Below, piece after piece: positions 9,253 through 20,992 of a stretch of DNA of 64,000 bases. The notes under the pieces are model-generated. The model was not told where the DNA came from and did not search any database. It saw nothing but the letters and a program-made list of their open reading frames with translations. Positions within the stretch are counted from its first letter, which is position 1. The number at the start of each line of letters is the position of its first letter. The translations under genes were made by a program, and so were the position numbers. Source of the stretch: Rhodobacter sp. (GTDB lineage: Bacteria > Pseudomonadota > Alphaproteobacteria > Rhodobacterales > Rhodobacteraceae); the NCBI GenBank assembly GCA_027484985.1, contig JAIXRW010000047.1:62001-126000 (forward strand), given 5' to 3'.

Positions 9253-10887
9253 TCAGGGGCCGGTCTTGTCCATCAGCTTGGCCACGGCACGCAGTTCGAA
9301 CTTTTGGATCTTGCCGGTCGAGGTTTTGGGCAGATCGGCAAAGACGACATGTTTGGGGGTTTTGAACCCTGCAAGGCGGCTGCGGCAATGGGCGATCAAT
9401 TCGGCCTCGGTCGCGCTATGGCCGGGTTTCAGCTCGACAAAGGCGCAGGGCACCTCGCCCCATTTCTCGTCCGGCTTTGCGACCACGGCGCAAAGGCTGA
9501 CGGCGGGATGATGCATGAGCGCGCCTTCCACCTCGACAGAGGAGACATTCTCGCCGCCCGAGATGATGATGTCCTTGGCGCGGTCGGTGATCTTGATATA
9601 GCCGTCGGGATGCTGGAAGGCGATGTCGCCCGAGCGGAACCAGCCGCCCTTGAACGCCTCGGCGGTGGCGGTGGGGTTCTTGTAATAGCCCTTCATCACC
9701 ATGTTGCCGCGCATGGCAATTTCGCCCAGATGCTGGCCGTCGCGCGGGACGGGGTTGCCGTGGGTATCGTGCACCTCGGCGCCTTCGAGCATGGGCATGG
9801 CAACGCCGGTGCGGGCCTTGTAGGCGGCGCGGTCATCCTTGGCCGCATCGTTCCATGTGTCGCGCCATGTGCATTCGGTGGCGGGGCCGTAGGTTTCGGT
9901 CAGGCCATAGACTTGTGTCACGTTGAAGCCGAGGGGTTCGAAGGCGGCAAGCGTGGCGGCGGGCGGGGGCGCGCCTGCGGTAAAGACCTCGACGATGTGG
10001 GAAAAGGCGCGGCGGTCGGATTCGGGGGCGTTGATGAGCGTGTTGAGCACGATGGGTGCGCCGCCGAAATGTGTGACGCCTTCGTCGGCGATGGCGTCAT
10101 AGACGGCGCGTGCGGTGATGTCGCGGCAGCAGACGAGCGTGCCGCCAAGGATGGGGGTCATCCAGGTATGGGTCCAGCCGTTGCAGTGGAAGAGCGGCAC
10201 GATGGTCAGATAGACCGGATAAAGCACCATGCGCCATGACAGGATATTCGCCGTGGCCGAAAGATAGGCGCCGCGATGGTGATAGACCACGCCCTTGGGC
10301 CGCCCCGTGGTGCCCGAGGTGTAGTTGATGGCGATGGATTCCCATTCGTCCTTGGGCATTGCCCATTCGGCCGCGGGGTCGCCCTGGGCGAGCAGGTCTT
10401 CATAGGTCAGGTAATGGCCCGAGGCGGTGAAGCCGTGATCGACCACCTCGACGATCTGCGGGGCGGGGCCGTCCATGCGCTTGATCGCCTGTTCGGCCAA
10501 GGGCAGGAAGGCTGTGTCGCACAGCACGATCTTTGCGCCCGCATGGCCGAAGATATAGGCGACCGTATCGGCATCGAGACGGGTGTTGATGGTGTTCAGG
10601 ATCGCGCCCGCCGCGGGCACGCCGAAATGCGCCTCGGCCTGCGGGGGGATGTTGGGGATCAGGGTCGCCACCACATCGCCCGGGCGGATGCCATGGCGGG
10701 CAAGGCCCGAGGCGAGGCGCGAGACACGGGCGGCATAGGCGGCATAGGTCAGGCGGGTGGTCTTCCACACCACGGCGATGCGGTCGGCATGGATATCGGC
10801 CGCGCGCCGCAGAAAGGACAGCGGGGTGAGCGGAACGTAATTCGCCGCGCATTTCCCAAGCCCCGTTTCGTCTGGCAACCAACCCAT
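9253..10887 (-). CDS. AMP-dependent acyl-CoA synthetase
   Basis: Activates a carboxylic acid to its CoA thioester through an acyl-adenylate. The 544-residue protein has the P-loop-like A3 motif YTSGTTGRPKGV, the A5 motif YGLTETYGPATE, the hinge region RSGDIAFQHPDGYIKITDR, and the catalytic lysine near the C terminus in STGKIQKFEL. The N terminus (GLGKCAANYVPLTPLSFLRRAA) is typical of a proteobacterial medium-chain or methylthiopropionate-type ligase subgroup, but the substrate cannot be read from sequence. Divergent from the EamA exporter, with about 100 bp between starts. A fatty-acid role fits the wider gene content. Confidence 0.85.
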   Translation of the reverse strand: MGWLPDETGLGKCAANYVPLTPLSFLRRAADIHADRIAVVWKTTRLTYAAYAARVSRLASGLARHGIRPGDVVATLIPNIPPQAEAHFGVPAAGAILNTINTRLDADTVAYIFGHAGAKIVLCDTAFLPLAEQAIKRMDGPAPQIVEVVDHGFTASGHYLTYEDLLAQGDPAAEWAMPKDEWESIAINYTSGTTGRPKGVVYHHRGAYLSATANILSWRMVLYPVYLTIVPLFHCNGWTHTWMTPILGGTLVCCRDITARAVYDAIADEGVTHFGGAPIVLNTLINAPESDRRAFSHIVEVFTAGAPPPAATLAAFEPLGFNVTQVYGLTETYGPATECTWRDTWNDAAKDDRAAYKARTGVAMPMLEGAEVHDTHGNPVPRDGQHLGEIAMRGNMVMKGYYKNPTATAEAFKGGWFRSGDIAFQHPDGYIKITDRAKDIIISGGENVSSVEVEGALMHHPAVSLCAVVAKPDEKWGEVPCAFVELKPGHSATEAELIAHCRSRLAGFKTPKHVVFADLPKTSTGKIQKFELRAVAKLMDKTGP

Positions 10888-10990
10888 GATGCACTCCCCC
10901 CCGTTTCCTTGCGCCGCTTGTCGTTTTCAGACGGGCGGAACGAAGGGTAGCAGGGTTCACAAGGAATGCGAGAGTGTGAAAGGCCCCGGG

Positions 10991-11905
10991 ATGGTGAAAC
11001 CAGACAGGACATTGGCGGCGGCAGGATTGATCCTGATCTATGCGATGGTGATCGGCTTTACCGACAATTACGTGCGGGTGATCGCCGCACAGGCGGGGCT
11101 ATGGCAATTCCATGCGACACGGACCTGCATGGCGATGGTGATCCTCGGGCTGGTGGCGGTGCCGCTGGGGCTGCGGTTGCGGCCGGTGAACCTGCGGGCG
11201 GTGGTGGCGCGGTCGGCCATTCATGGCATGGCGATGGTGATCTATTTCGGCGCGCTGGCCTTTCTGGATGTGGCGCTGGTGGCGGCGGGGCTGTTCACCG
11301 CGCCGATCTGGGTCTTGCTGATCTCGCGGTTTGCCTATGGCCAGCGCTTCGGACCGGCGCAGGTGCTGGCCGTGGTGACGGGCTTTGCTGGTGTCATCCT
11401 TGTGTTGGGCCCCGAGGCGATGACGGGGGCCTCGCTTCCGGCGGTGCTGCCGGTGCTGGCGGGGGCGATGTATGCGCTGGGCAACATCGCCACGCGGCAA
11501 TGGTGCGCCGAGGAAAGCGCAGGCACGCTGGTGGCAGGCTTCTTCATGGCGCTGGGGGTGATCGGCGCGGCGGGAATGGCGGTGCTGTGGCTGTATCCCC
11601 TGCCGGTGCCCGAGGGGGCTGCGGGGTTCTTGCAGCGCGGGCCGGTCTGGCCTGATGGCACCTTCTATTTCTGGACCTTCGTGCAGGCGGCGGGGTCGCT
11701 GTTCGGCGTGGCGGCGATGATCCGCGCCTACCAGATCACCACGGCGGCCAGGGCATCGGTGCTGGAATATGTGATCCTGCCTGCCTCGGCCTTCTGGACA
11801 TGGGTGCTGTGGGGCACGGGGCTTGCGCCACTGGCAGTGGCGGGCATGGCGCTGATCGTGGCGGCAGGTATGATGATCGCGCTGCGGGGGCGGGCCGAAG
11901 GATAG
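10991..11905 (+). CDS. EamA/DMT-family membrane transporter
   Basis: 304-residue integral membrane protein with about ten hydrophobic segments arranged as two EamA halves, a family of small-molecule exporters (amino acids, purines, other metabolites). ATG 10991 is chosen because the first membrane segment (AAAGLILIYAMVIGF) follows directly; the open frame extends upstream without recognisable sequence. The substrate is not predictable. Followed at once by a palindromic element whose last hairpin ends in CCCCCCTTTTC and could terminate transcription. Confidence 0.8.
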   Translation: MVKPDRTLAAAGLILIYAMVIGFTDNYVRVIAAQAGLWQFHATRTCMAMVILGLVAVPLGLRLRPVNLRAVVARSAIHGMAMVIYFGALAFLDVALVAAGLFTAPIWVLLISRFAYGQRFGPAQVLAVVTGFAGVILVLGPEAMTGASLPAVLPVLAGAMYALGNIATRQWCAEESAGTLVAGFFMALGVIGAAGMAVLWLYPLPVPEGAAGFLQRGPVWPDGTFYFWTFVQAAGSLFGVAAMIRAYQITTAARASVLEYVILPASAFWTWVLWGTGLAPLAVAGMALIVAAGMMIALRGRAEG

Positions 11906-11922
11906 GGCCCTTCCTGTTCCTG

Positions 11923-11990
11923 TTCACACTGGTACAAATATCCTCGGGGGGAAGGGCCGCCTGCGGCCCTTGGGGGGCAGACAGCCCCCC
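11923..11990. repeat. Palindromic intergenic element, AT box pointing left; likely terminator
   Basis: Order TTCACACTGGTACAAATATC, CTCGGGGGG, palindrome AAGGGCCGCC/GGCCCTT, GGGGGGCAGACAGCCCCCC, then TTTTC. The final hairpin plus T-run sits 18-85 bases after the EamA stop codon, so this copy could serve as its terminator. Confidence 0.8.
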
Positions 11991-12074
11991 TTTTCGGGCG
12001 GGGATGGGTCGGACCTGCCGCCTGAACGGGTCGGCTGACCGGCGGACGGGACAACAATCTTGCAAGAAATTTGG

Positions 12075-12653
12075 TCAGTCCCCGACAGCCGCGCGCCAGT
12101 GTTTGCGGCACAGGCTGACATAGGTTTCATTGCCGCCGATCACCACCTGTTCGCCCGAGGTCAATGCCCGACCGTCGGGGCCGCGGCGGATGACCATCGT
12201 GGCCTTCTTGCCGCAATGGCAGATCGTGCGGACCTCGCGCATCTCGTCGGCCCAGGCAAGCAGGGCGGCGGACCCGGGGAACAGGTTGCCCTGGAAATCG
12301 ACGCGCAGGCCATAGCACATGACAGGGGTTTTCAAATCGTCCACCGCGCGGGCGAGTTGCCAGACCTGATCCTGTGACAGGAATTGCGCTTCGTCCACGA
12401 AGACGCAGGCGACGGGGCCAAGGGTCAGGCGGGCGGCAATCTTGGCGAACATGTCTTCGCCGGGGGCGAAAGTGTCGGCCTTTTCGCCGATGCCGATGCG
12501 GCTGGCGATGCGGCCCTCGCCCGCGCGGTTATCGAATTGCGCGGTGACGAGATAGGTTTCCATGCCGCCTTCGCGGTAGTTATGCGCGGCCTGCAACAGC
12601 AGGGTCGATTTGCCCGCATTCATGGTAGAATAATGGAAGTACAGCTTTGCCAT
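12075..12653 (-). CDS. tdk: Thymidine kinase
   Basis: Phosphorylates thymidine to dTMP; complements the deo operon by salvaging the intact nucleoside. The 192-residue type II thymidine kinase has Walker A STMNAGKST at the N terminus, Walker B FVDEAQFL, the lasso-region GLRVDFQG, and a zinc-binding site formed by CHCGKKA and the C-terminal CRKHW. Length is usual for the family. It is a single-gene unit flanked by two elements of the intergenic palindrome family whose AT boxes point outward. Confidence 0.95.
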   Translation of the reverse strand: MAKLYFHYSTMNAGKSTLLLQAAHNYREGGMETYLVTAQFDNRAGEGRIASRIGIGEKADTFAPGEDMFAKIAARLTLGPVACVFVDEAQFLSQDQVWQLARAVDDLKTPVMCYGLRVDFQGNLFPGSAALLAWADEMREVRTICHCGKKATMVIRRGPDGRALTSGEQVVIGGNETYVSLCRKHWRAAVGD

Positions 12654-12716
12654 GGGCTGTGGCTAGCCGATTGCGCCGCGTTGCGGAAGGGTGGTTTTGT
12701 GCCTTGCGGCCGGGGC

Positions 12717-12790
12717 GGGGGGCTGTCTGCCCCCCGAGGGCCGCGCCGGGGCGCGACCCTTCCCCCCGAGAGTATTTGGTCAAAGGTGAA
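12717..12790. repeat. Palindromic intergenic element, AT box pointing right
   Basis: GGGGGGCTGTCTGCCCCCC, palindrome with GGGCCGCG/CGCGACCC, then TTCCCCCCGAGAGTATTTGG and GGTGAA. It fills the gap between tdk and the 3' end of the helicase gene. Confidence 0.8.
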
Positions 12791-12794
12791 GATG

Positions 12795-14174
12795 TCAGCC
12801 CGGGCGGCGGTTTTGCTGCGGGCGGGCGGGTTTGGGGCCCGTGCCACGGCTGGGGCTTTGGCCCCCCCCCATCGGGCGGGCAGGTTTGGCGCCCTGGGGT
12901 TTGGCCTGAGGTTTGCCGCCGTCGCCGCGGGGGACGAAGGATTTCTGCGCCTGACCCTGCGCCTTGGGCTGGCCGGGGCGGCCGCCTGCGGGGCGTTGGC
13001 CGCGGTTCTGGCCGGGTTTCGGGGCGGCTGCCACCATTTCGGCCGACCATGGCGCGCCGCCGATGACCGGGATCGGTTTTTTCATGACCTTTTCGATGGC
13101 GCGCAACTCGTCCATCTCGGCGGGTGCGCAGAAGGCGACGGCGGTGCCTTCGGCGCCGGCGCGGGCGGTGCGGCCGATGCGGTGGACATAGTTTTCCGGC
13201 ACGTTGGGCAGGTCGTGGTTATAGACGTGGCGCACGCCCGGAATGTCGATGCCGCGGGCGGCGACATCGGTGGCGACCAGAACGTCAAGTTCCCCGTTGC
13301 GGAATTCGGTCAGCGTGCGGTCGCGCTGGTTTTGGCTTTTGTTGCCGTGGATCGAGCCGACCTTGAAGCCCCAGGTCGCCAGCAATTTGGCAAGCTTTTC
13401 AGAGCCATGCTTGGTGCGGCCGAAGACGAGCGCCTGTTCGCCGGGATGTTTCTTGAGGTATTCCTCCAAGAGGCGGGCCTTGTCGCCATTGGGGATGAAA
13501 TGGACGCCTTGGACGATTTTCTCGATCGGCTTGCCGGGGGGGGCGACCTGAACGCGGATCGGATCGCGCAGGTAGGTATCGGCGATTTCCTCGATGTCCT
13601 TGGGCATGGTGGCCGAGAACAGAAGTGTCTGGCGTTTCACGGGAATATGCTTGGCGATGCGGCGCAGCGCATGGATGAAACCCATGTCGAGCATGTGGTC
13701 GGCCTCGTCCAGCACAAGGTATCCGGTGGCCTGAAGATCGACATCGCCGCGTTCCAGCAGGTCGATCAACCGGCCGGGGGTGGCGACGAGCACATCGGCG
13801 CCGCGGGCGAGGTTCATGGCTTGGCGGTTCAGGGATGCGCCGCCCACGACCATGATCACCTTGGCAGGTGTGCCTTTGGTGAAAACGGTAAGGTTATCAT
13901 GGATTTGCGTGACCAGTTCCCGCGTGGGGGCAAGGATCAGCGCGCGCACGGTGCGGGGCGCGGGCGGGTGGCCGATATCGAGGATGCGGTGCAAAAGCGG
14001 CAGGCCGAAGGCCGCGGTCTTGCCCGTGCCGGTCTGCGCGAGACCCATCAGGTCGCGCCCCTTCATGATATGGGGGATCGACTGCGCCTGAATGGGCGTC
14101 GGTTCCTTGAGGTTGGTTTTTTCCAAGGCTTTCAAAAGCTTGGGCGACAGGCCGAGTTCGGCGAAGGTGGTCAT
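12795..14174 (-). CDS. rhlE: DEAD-box RNA helicase, RhlE type
   Basis: ATP-dependent RNA unwinding enzyme used in rRNA maturation, mRNA decay and cold adaptation. The 459-residue protein has the Q motif and the series AQTGTGKT (I), PTRELV (Ia), TPGRL (Ib), DEAD (II; sequence VLDEADHML), SAT (III), then VATDVAARGIDIPGV and HRIGRTARAG (VI). After about residue 370 comes a basic, Gly/Pro/Gln-rich disordered tail, typical of RhlE-like helicases and likely to bind RNA. The AUG is preceded by GAAAGAUUGAGAU. The exact subfamily (RhlE or another DEAD helicase) is inferred. Confidence 0.9.
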   Translation of the reverse strand: MTTFAELGLSPKLLKALEKTNLKEPTPIQAQSIPHIMKGRDLMGLAQTGTGKTAAFGLPLLHRILDIGHPPAPRTVRALILAPTRELVTQIHDNLTVFTKGTPAKVIMVVGGASLNRQAMNLARGADVLVATPGRLIDLLERGDVDLQATGYLVLDEADHMLDMGFIHALRRIAKHIPVKRQTLLFSATMPKDIEEIADTYLRDPIRVQVAPPGKPIEKIVQGVHFIPNGDKARLLEEYLKKHPGEQALVFGRTKHGSEKLAKLLATWGFKVGSIHGNKSQNQRDRTLTEFRNGELDVLVATDVAARGIDIPGVRHVYNHDLPNVPENYVHRIGRTARAGAEGTAVAFCAPAEMDELRAIEKVMKKPIPVIGGAPWSAEMVAAAPKPGQNRGQRPAGGRPGQPKAQGQAQKSFVPRGDGGKPQAKPQGAKPARPMGGGQSPSRGTGPKPARPQQNRRPG

Positions 14175-14494
14175 ATCTCAATCTTTCCTGCCCATGCAAA
14201 TGGGCAAAGGGGGCCGCGCGGGGCGGCCGGTTGCAGGTCGGGCACGGGGTGAACCCCATGCGGAACCCCTGCGTGAAGGTGGGAACCTTTGGCCCGGTCT
14301 GGCTCCCCTTTGCGGGGGCTGCTCACGCGGCAGCGGAGGGCGGGCGTGGGGGGCAGATGGGCCTTTTGGCGGCACATGTCAAGCGCGGTGATCGCATCGG
14401 GCAGGCATGCACAGGGCATGCAGACGCGGCAAACGGTGGGTTTACGCGGCATTCACCCTTGCGCGGCAGGCTTGGCGCGGATGTGGAGGGCGCC
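14175..14494. other. Divergent intergenic region between rhlE and the brnA-like gene
   Basis: Contains a perfect inverted repeat GCCCAT-GCAA-ATGGGC at 14190-14205, inside the likely leader of the minus-strand helicase gene 16 bases before its start codon. Such a hairpin next to the ribosome site could make translation temperature-sensitive, but this is only a suggestion. The remainder is GC-rich; no clear gene or terminator seen. Confidence 0.4.
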
Positions 14495-14965
14495 ATGGTC
14501 GATCTGAAAAAGCTGAAGGGCCGCAGGGCCGAACATTACCATTACATGGCCGATGCGATGCGGCGGCTGGAATGGGACCTGCATCACACCATCGAGGCGA
14601 CAAGCCGTATCCCCGAGGCATGGCACGAGATCGCGGCGCGGCGGCATCCGAAACCCAAGGTGCGGATGACCGTGGGGATCGACGAGGATGTGGTGCGCTT
14701 CTTCAAGTCGATGGGACCGGGGCACGGGCCGCGCATGAACGAGGTGCTGCGGTCCTATATGCATGCGCGGCTGGCGGGCGTGGTGCAGGGCGGCGAGACC
14801 GCGCCGTGGTTCCAGCGGTCGCTCGAGCAATATGCCGGGCCAAGGCCGCTTTGGGGCGCCTTGGTGCAGGCGCTGGAGGGGGGCGAGCCTTCGGAAGCGG
14901 CGGTCGAGGCCGAGGCGCGGGTGCTGATGGACGAAGCGCTGCGGCTGGGGCGGCTGGAGGGGTGA
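14495..14965 (+). CDS. BrnA-like antitoxin-family protein without a BrnT partner
   Basis: 156-residue protein. The middle part KVRMTVGIDEDVVRFFKSMGPGHG followed by MNEVLRSYMHARL matches the ribbon-helix-helix-type BrnA domain (family consensus: valine/threonine strand, DxDVV-F-K--G, M-NEVLR-YM). BrnA proteins normally neutralise the RNase BrnT and repress their own operon; no BrnT reading frame is present beside it, and this protein is longer than classic BrnA (about 80-100 residues), with an extra alpha-helical C terminus rich in Ala/Glu. I infer a DNA-binding regulator or orphan antitoxin. ATG 14495 begins the conserved part. Confidence 0.6.
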   Translation: MVDLKKLKGRRAEHYHYMADAMRRLEWDLHHTIEATSRIPEAWHEIAARRHPKPKVRMTVGIDEDVVRFFKSMGPGHGPRMNEVLRSYMHARLAGVVQGGETAPWFQRSLEQYAGPRPLWGALVQALEGGEPSEAAVEAEARVLMDEALRLGRLEG

Positions 14966-14984
14966 GGGATGGCTGATGCCGGAC

Positions 14985-15143
14985 GGGGGGCTGTCTGCCC
15001 CCCGCGGCCCGCCAGGGCGGGCCTTCCCCCCGAGGATATTTGAGCAAGTGTGAAAGGGCAGGATCGGCCTGCTTTCATGCTCGTATAAATATCCTCGGGG
15101 GGAGCAGCGCGGTACGCGATGCGTGGGGGGCAGACAGCCCCCC
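14985..15143. repeat. Head-to-head pair of palindromic intergenic elements
   Basis: First copy (14985-15055) reads GGGGGGCTGTCTGCCCCC, palindrome, CCCCCCGAGGATATTTGAGC, GTGTGAAA. Second copy (15073-15143) is its inverse: TTTCATGCTCGTATAAATAT, CCTCGGGGGG, palindrome, GGGGGGCAGACAGCCCCCC. AT boxes face each other across 17 bases, so the whole is a long imperfect inverted repeat. Lies between the convergent brnA-like gene and carB. Confidence 0.85.
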
Positions 15144-15187
15144 GGCGCGGGGGGGGGCAGGCGGGCCGTTTGCAGGCAAGCGTCATG

Positions 15188-15259
15188 TGTCATCCCCGCG
15201 AAAGCGGGGATCTACAGGCGGGCTGTCGCGGGACGTCCCCGCCTGCGCGGGGATGACAG
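15188..15259. repeat. Inverted pair of short ATCCCCGC palindromes
   Basis: TGTCATCCCCGCGAAAGCGG at the left is mirrored by a copy ending GCGCGGGGATGACA at the right. Same family as 24814-24882 and 41766-41860. Ends six bases before the carB stop codon. Confidence 0.8.
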
Positions 15260-15264
15260 TTGGT

Positions 15265-18594
<3,330 letters not shown>

Positions 18595-18782
18595 GGTCCT
18601 GTCCCGCATGAGCCTGCCCGCGGCGGTGGCCTGCGGGTGGCGGATTCGTGGTTGTCGCAAATTGACGGGGGTTTAGGGGGTTCGCCGGTGCGGCGCAAGG
18701 GAATGTGCGGGGCGATCGTGCGGGCGGGGTCGGCCTGCCGCGCGCATCGCCTTTTCGCGGTGCGCCTGTGACCGGCCGCTGA

Positions 18783-18952
18783 GGGGGGCTGTCTGCCCCC
18801 CACGCCCGCGTTGCGGGCTCCCCCCGAGGATATTTGGACGAGCGTGAAGCAGACGGGATGCAGGGGTAACGTGCAAGGCTGCGTCTTTCATACTCGTTCA
18901 AATATCCTCGGGGGAGGCGCGCCCTGGCGCGCCGCGGGGGCAGACAGCCCCC
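18783..18952. repeat. Head-to-head pair of palindromic intergenic elements
   Basis: Left copy 18783-18846 (GGGGGGCTGTCTGCCCCCC ... CCCCCCGAGGATATTTGG ... GTGAA) and right copy 18886-18952 (TTTCATACTCGTTCAAATAT ... GGGGGCAGACAGCCCCC) face each other across about 40 bases. Together with the terminator at 19022-19059 this explains most of the 484-bp gap between the carB start and the permease stop. Confidence 0.85.
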
Positions 18953-19021
18953 GTGCGGACGGCTGCCGCAGGGTGGGACGGGTGACGGGGTGCGCGCGGA
19001 AGGGGGGCCAAAGGCGCGCGG

Positions 19022-19059
19022 GCAAAGAAACAGGGCCGGGGGTTGCCCCCCGGCCCTGT
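19022..19059 (-). terminator. Terminator of the APC permease gene
   Basis: A perfect 13-bp stem (ACAGGGCCGGGGG / CCCCCGGCCCTGT) with loop TTGC lies just beyond the permease stop codon; read on the minus strand it is followed by TTTCTTTGCC, giving a good U-tract. Confidence 0.85.
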
Positions 19060-19078
19060 CTGGCGGTTTCGTATTCTG

Positions 19079-20668
19079 TCAGGTGCGTTCGCCCACGGCC
19101 GCTTCGGCAGCGGCGATGGCGGCCTTGCGCGCGGCGATGCGGTCGCCTGTCGGCGGGCCTTCGAAGCGGCGGTTTTCGACCGCGACCCACAGCACCATGG
19201 CCAGCACGAGGAAGCCGAGAACGACGTAGAGCACGCGTTCATTCGGCGGGGCCACGGCGATGAACAGGATCACGCCCATGCCGATCACGGCAAGGACGGT
19301 GACAAGTTTATACAGGCCTGCGCCCATGCTCCACGGGCCGGGGGTGGGCCATTTGGCGGTGCCATAGGCAAAGAGGCCCGCCACCAGCGGAACGGTGAAG
19401 GACAGGAACAGGAAGATCAGCGTCGAGTTCACCACGATCACATAGATCGAGGTTTCGCCCACCTTGATCGACATGGCCAGGAGCACATACAGGATGCACA
19501 GCACCGTGGCCGTCCAGATCGCCGTGACCGGCGTGCGGAACTTGGCCGAAACGGTGGCCAGCGCCTTTGATCCGACCGGCATGCCATTGTCGCGCGAGAA
19601 GGCGAAGAGCATCCGGCTGGCCGAGGTAACGGTGGCAAGGCCGCAGATCAGCTGGGCGATCAGGATGCCGACATAGAGCGCCAGTTTCAGCCCCGCGGGC
19701 AGGACAGCATCCATGGTGTTGAAGAACATCATGAAGCCCTGACCGGCGGCGGTGGGCAGGTCGGGAATGGCCAGCGTGATCGAGCAGATCATGATCCAGC
19801 CGACCAGCGACGACCAGAACACGGCGTTCACGATACCCTTGGGCACGGAAACGGCGGCGTTCTTGGTTTCTTCCGAAGTATGGGCCGAGGCATCATAGCC
19901 GGTGATCGTATAGACCGGCAGCAGAAGGCACAGCAGGAACAGATAGCCCATGCTGTCGGATTGCGGAAAGACGTTGCCGCCTGCCTCGCCCGAATAGTTG
20001 GTGAAGGTCCACAGGCGCGAGACATCAAGCGCCGGTGCGAAGTAAAGGCAGGCAATGACCAGAACGGCGGTCGTGGCGAAGATCAGGTAGCCCGACACAT
20101 CGGTCAGGAAGGTGGTCGCCTTGATGCCGATATGGTTGAAGACGGCCTGGATGATGGTGATGATCGCGACGAAGATCACGATCTCCATATCCGAGCTGGG
20201 CCAGGGTGTGACCGAACCGTCAGCGCCGGTGGTGCCGAAGAGCGCCCCGAAGGTGCCCTGGAAGAAATAGGCGGTGCCGATGTTGATGGCGCCCAGAACC
20301 GTGATCAGCCCCAGAAGGTTGAGCCATGCGGTCAGCCAGCCCCAGAAGCGGTTTCCGAGGATCGAGGCCCAGTGGTAAAGCCCCCCCGCCGTGGGAAAGG
20401 CCGAGGCGATCTGCGCCATGGCCAGCGCGAACATGCCCGACAAGAGGCAGCCCACGATCCAGCCGATGCCCGCCCCCGCCCCGCCGACCGAGCTGATGGC
20501 CTGCGCGAAGGAGTTGATGCCCCCCGACAGGATGCAGATGATCGAGAAGGAGATTGCGAAGTTCGAGAATTTCGACATGGAGCGCGACAGTTCCTGCGCG
20601 TAGCCCATGCCGTGGAGGACTTTCATATCCTCTTGCTTTTCACGGTCGGTATAGTTTTCCGATGCCAT
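19079..20668 (-). CDS. APC-superfamily amino acid permease
   Basis: 529-residue inner-membrane transporter with about twelve hydrophobic segments. The first reads FAISFSIICILSGGINSF, the unwound TM1 region of APC carriers, and the loop ASAFPTAGGLYHWAS is the usual TM3 signature of the amino-acid/choline/GABA branch. The C-terminal tail after the last membrane segment is short and charged. Substrate unknown; GABA, choline or a polyamine would be typical for this branch. Single-gene unit with its own terminator. Confidence 0.85.
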   Translation of the reverse strand: MASENYTDREKQEDMKVLHGMGYAQELSRSMSKFSNFAISFSIICILSGGINSFAQAISSVGGAGAGIGWIVGCLLSGMFALAMAQIASAFPTAGGLYHWASILGNRFWGWLTAWLNLLGLITVLGAINIGTAYFFQGTFGALFGTTGADGSVTPWPSSDMEIVIFVAIITIIQAVFNHIGIKATTFLTDVSGYLIFATTAVLVIACLYFAPALDVSRLWTFTNYSGEAGGNVFPQSDSMGYLFLLCLLLPVYTITGYDASAHTSEETKNAAVSVPKGIVNAVFWSSLVGWIMICSITLAIPDLPTAAGQGFMMFFNTMDAVLPAGLKLALYVGILIAQLICGLATVTSASRMLFAFSRDNGMPVGSKALATVSAKFRTPVTAIWTATVLCILYVLLAMSIKVGETSIYVIVVNSTLIFLFLSFTVPLVAGLFAYGTAKWPTPGPWSMGAGLYKLVTVLAVIGMGVILFIAVAPPNERVLYVVLGFLVLAMVLWVAVENRRFEGPPTGDRIAARKAAIAAAEAAVGERT

Positions 20669-20992
20669 TGGTTTCCCCGTTGTTGGTTCTTTTGTGGTCC
20701 GGCCGTTGTGCCAGACCGCACGGGCGGTGCTCCGCCTTCGTGGGCGGGATTAGACTCTGATTTCTTCAACCGGGCAAGCTTTGAAACGATCTTTACAGGC
20801 GGGGCGGCGTGGATTTCAGCGGCCGGGCGGGCGGGGTGGCGCGAAAACGGGCGCCGGTTCCGGTGCGGTTGTGCGGCGGAGGGGTGCGGGGAAGTGTCGT
20901 CGCCGGACTGTTCGGGCGGGGGGGCGCGTGCTATCTGCGCCGCCTGACGGGGCGCGGTGCGCGTGCCCCGGCCCGAGGCCGAGGAGACGGAT
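20669..20992. other. Divergent gap between the APC permease and pabB
   Basis: Holds the promoter regions of two divergent genes. No repeat element, hairpin or convincing small gene was seen. Confidence 0.4.

Noticed and set aside
12384-14252. 622-codon plus-strand frame
   Set aside because: Antisense to the DEAD-box helicase, whose motifs are complete on the other strand.
13897-14259. Minus-strand frame starting MGFTPCPTCNRPP, a possible zinc-type leader peptide of rhlE
   Set aside because: Most of it overlaps rhlE out of frame and it has no ribosome site.
14985-15143. Insertion sequence or transposon ends
   Set aside because: No transposase frame lies between or beside the inverted copies and no target-site duplication is clear; treated as a non-autonomous repeat.
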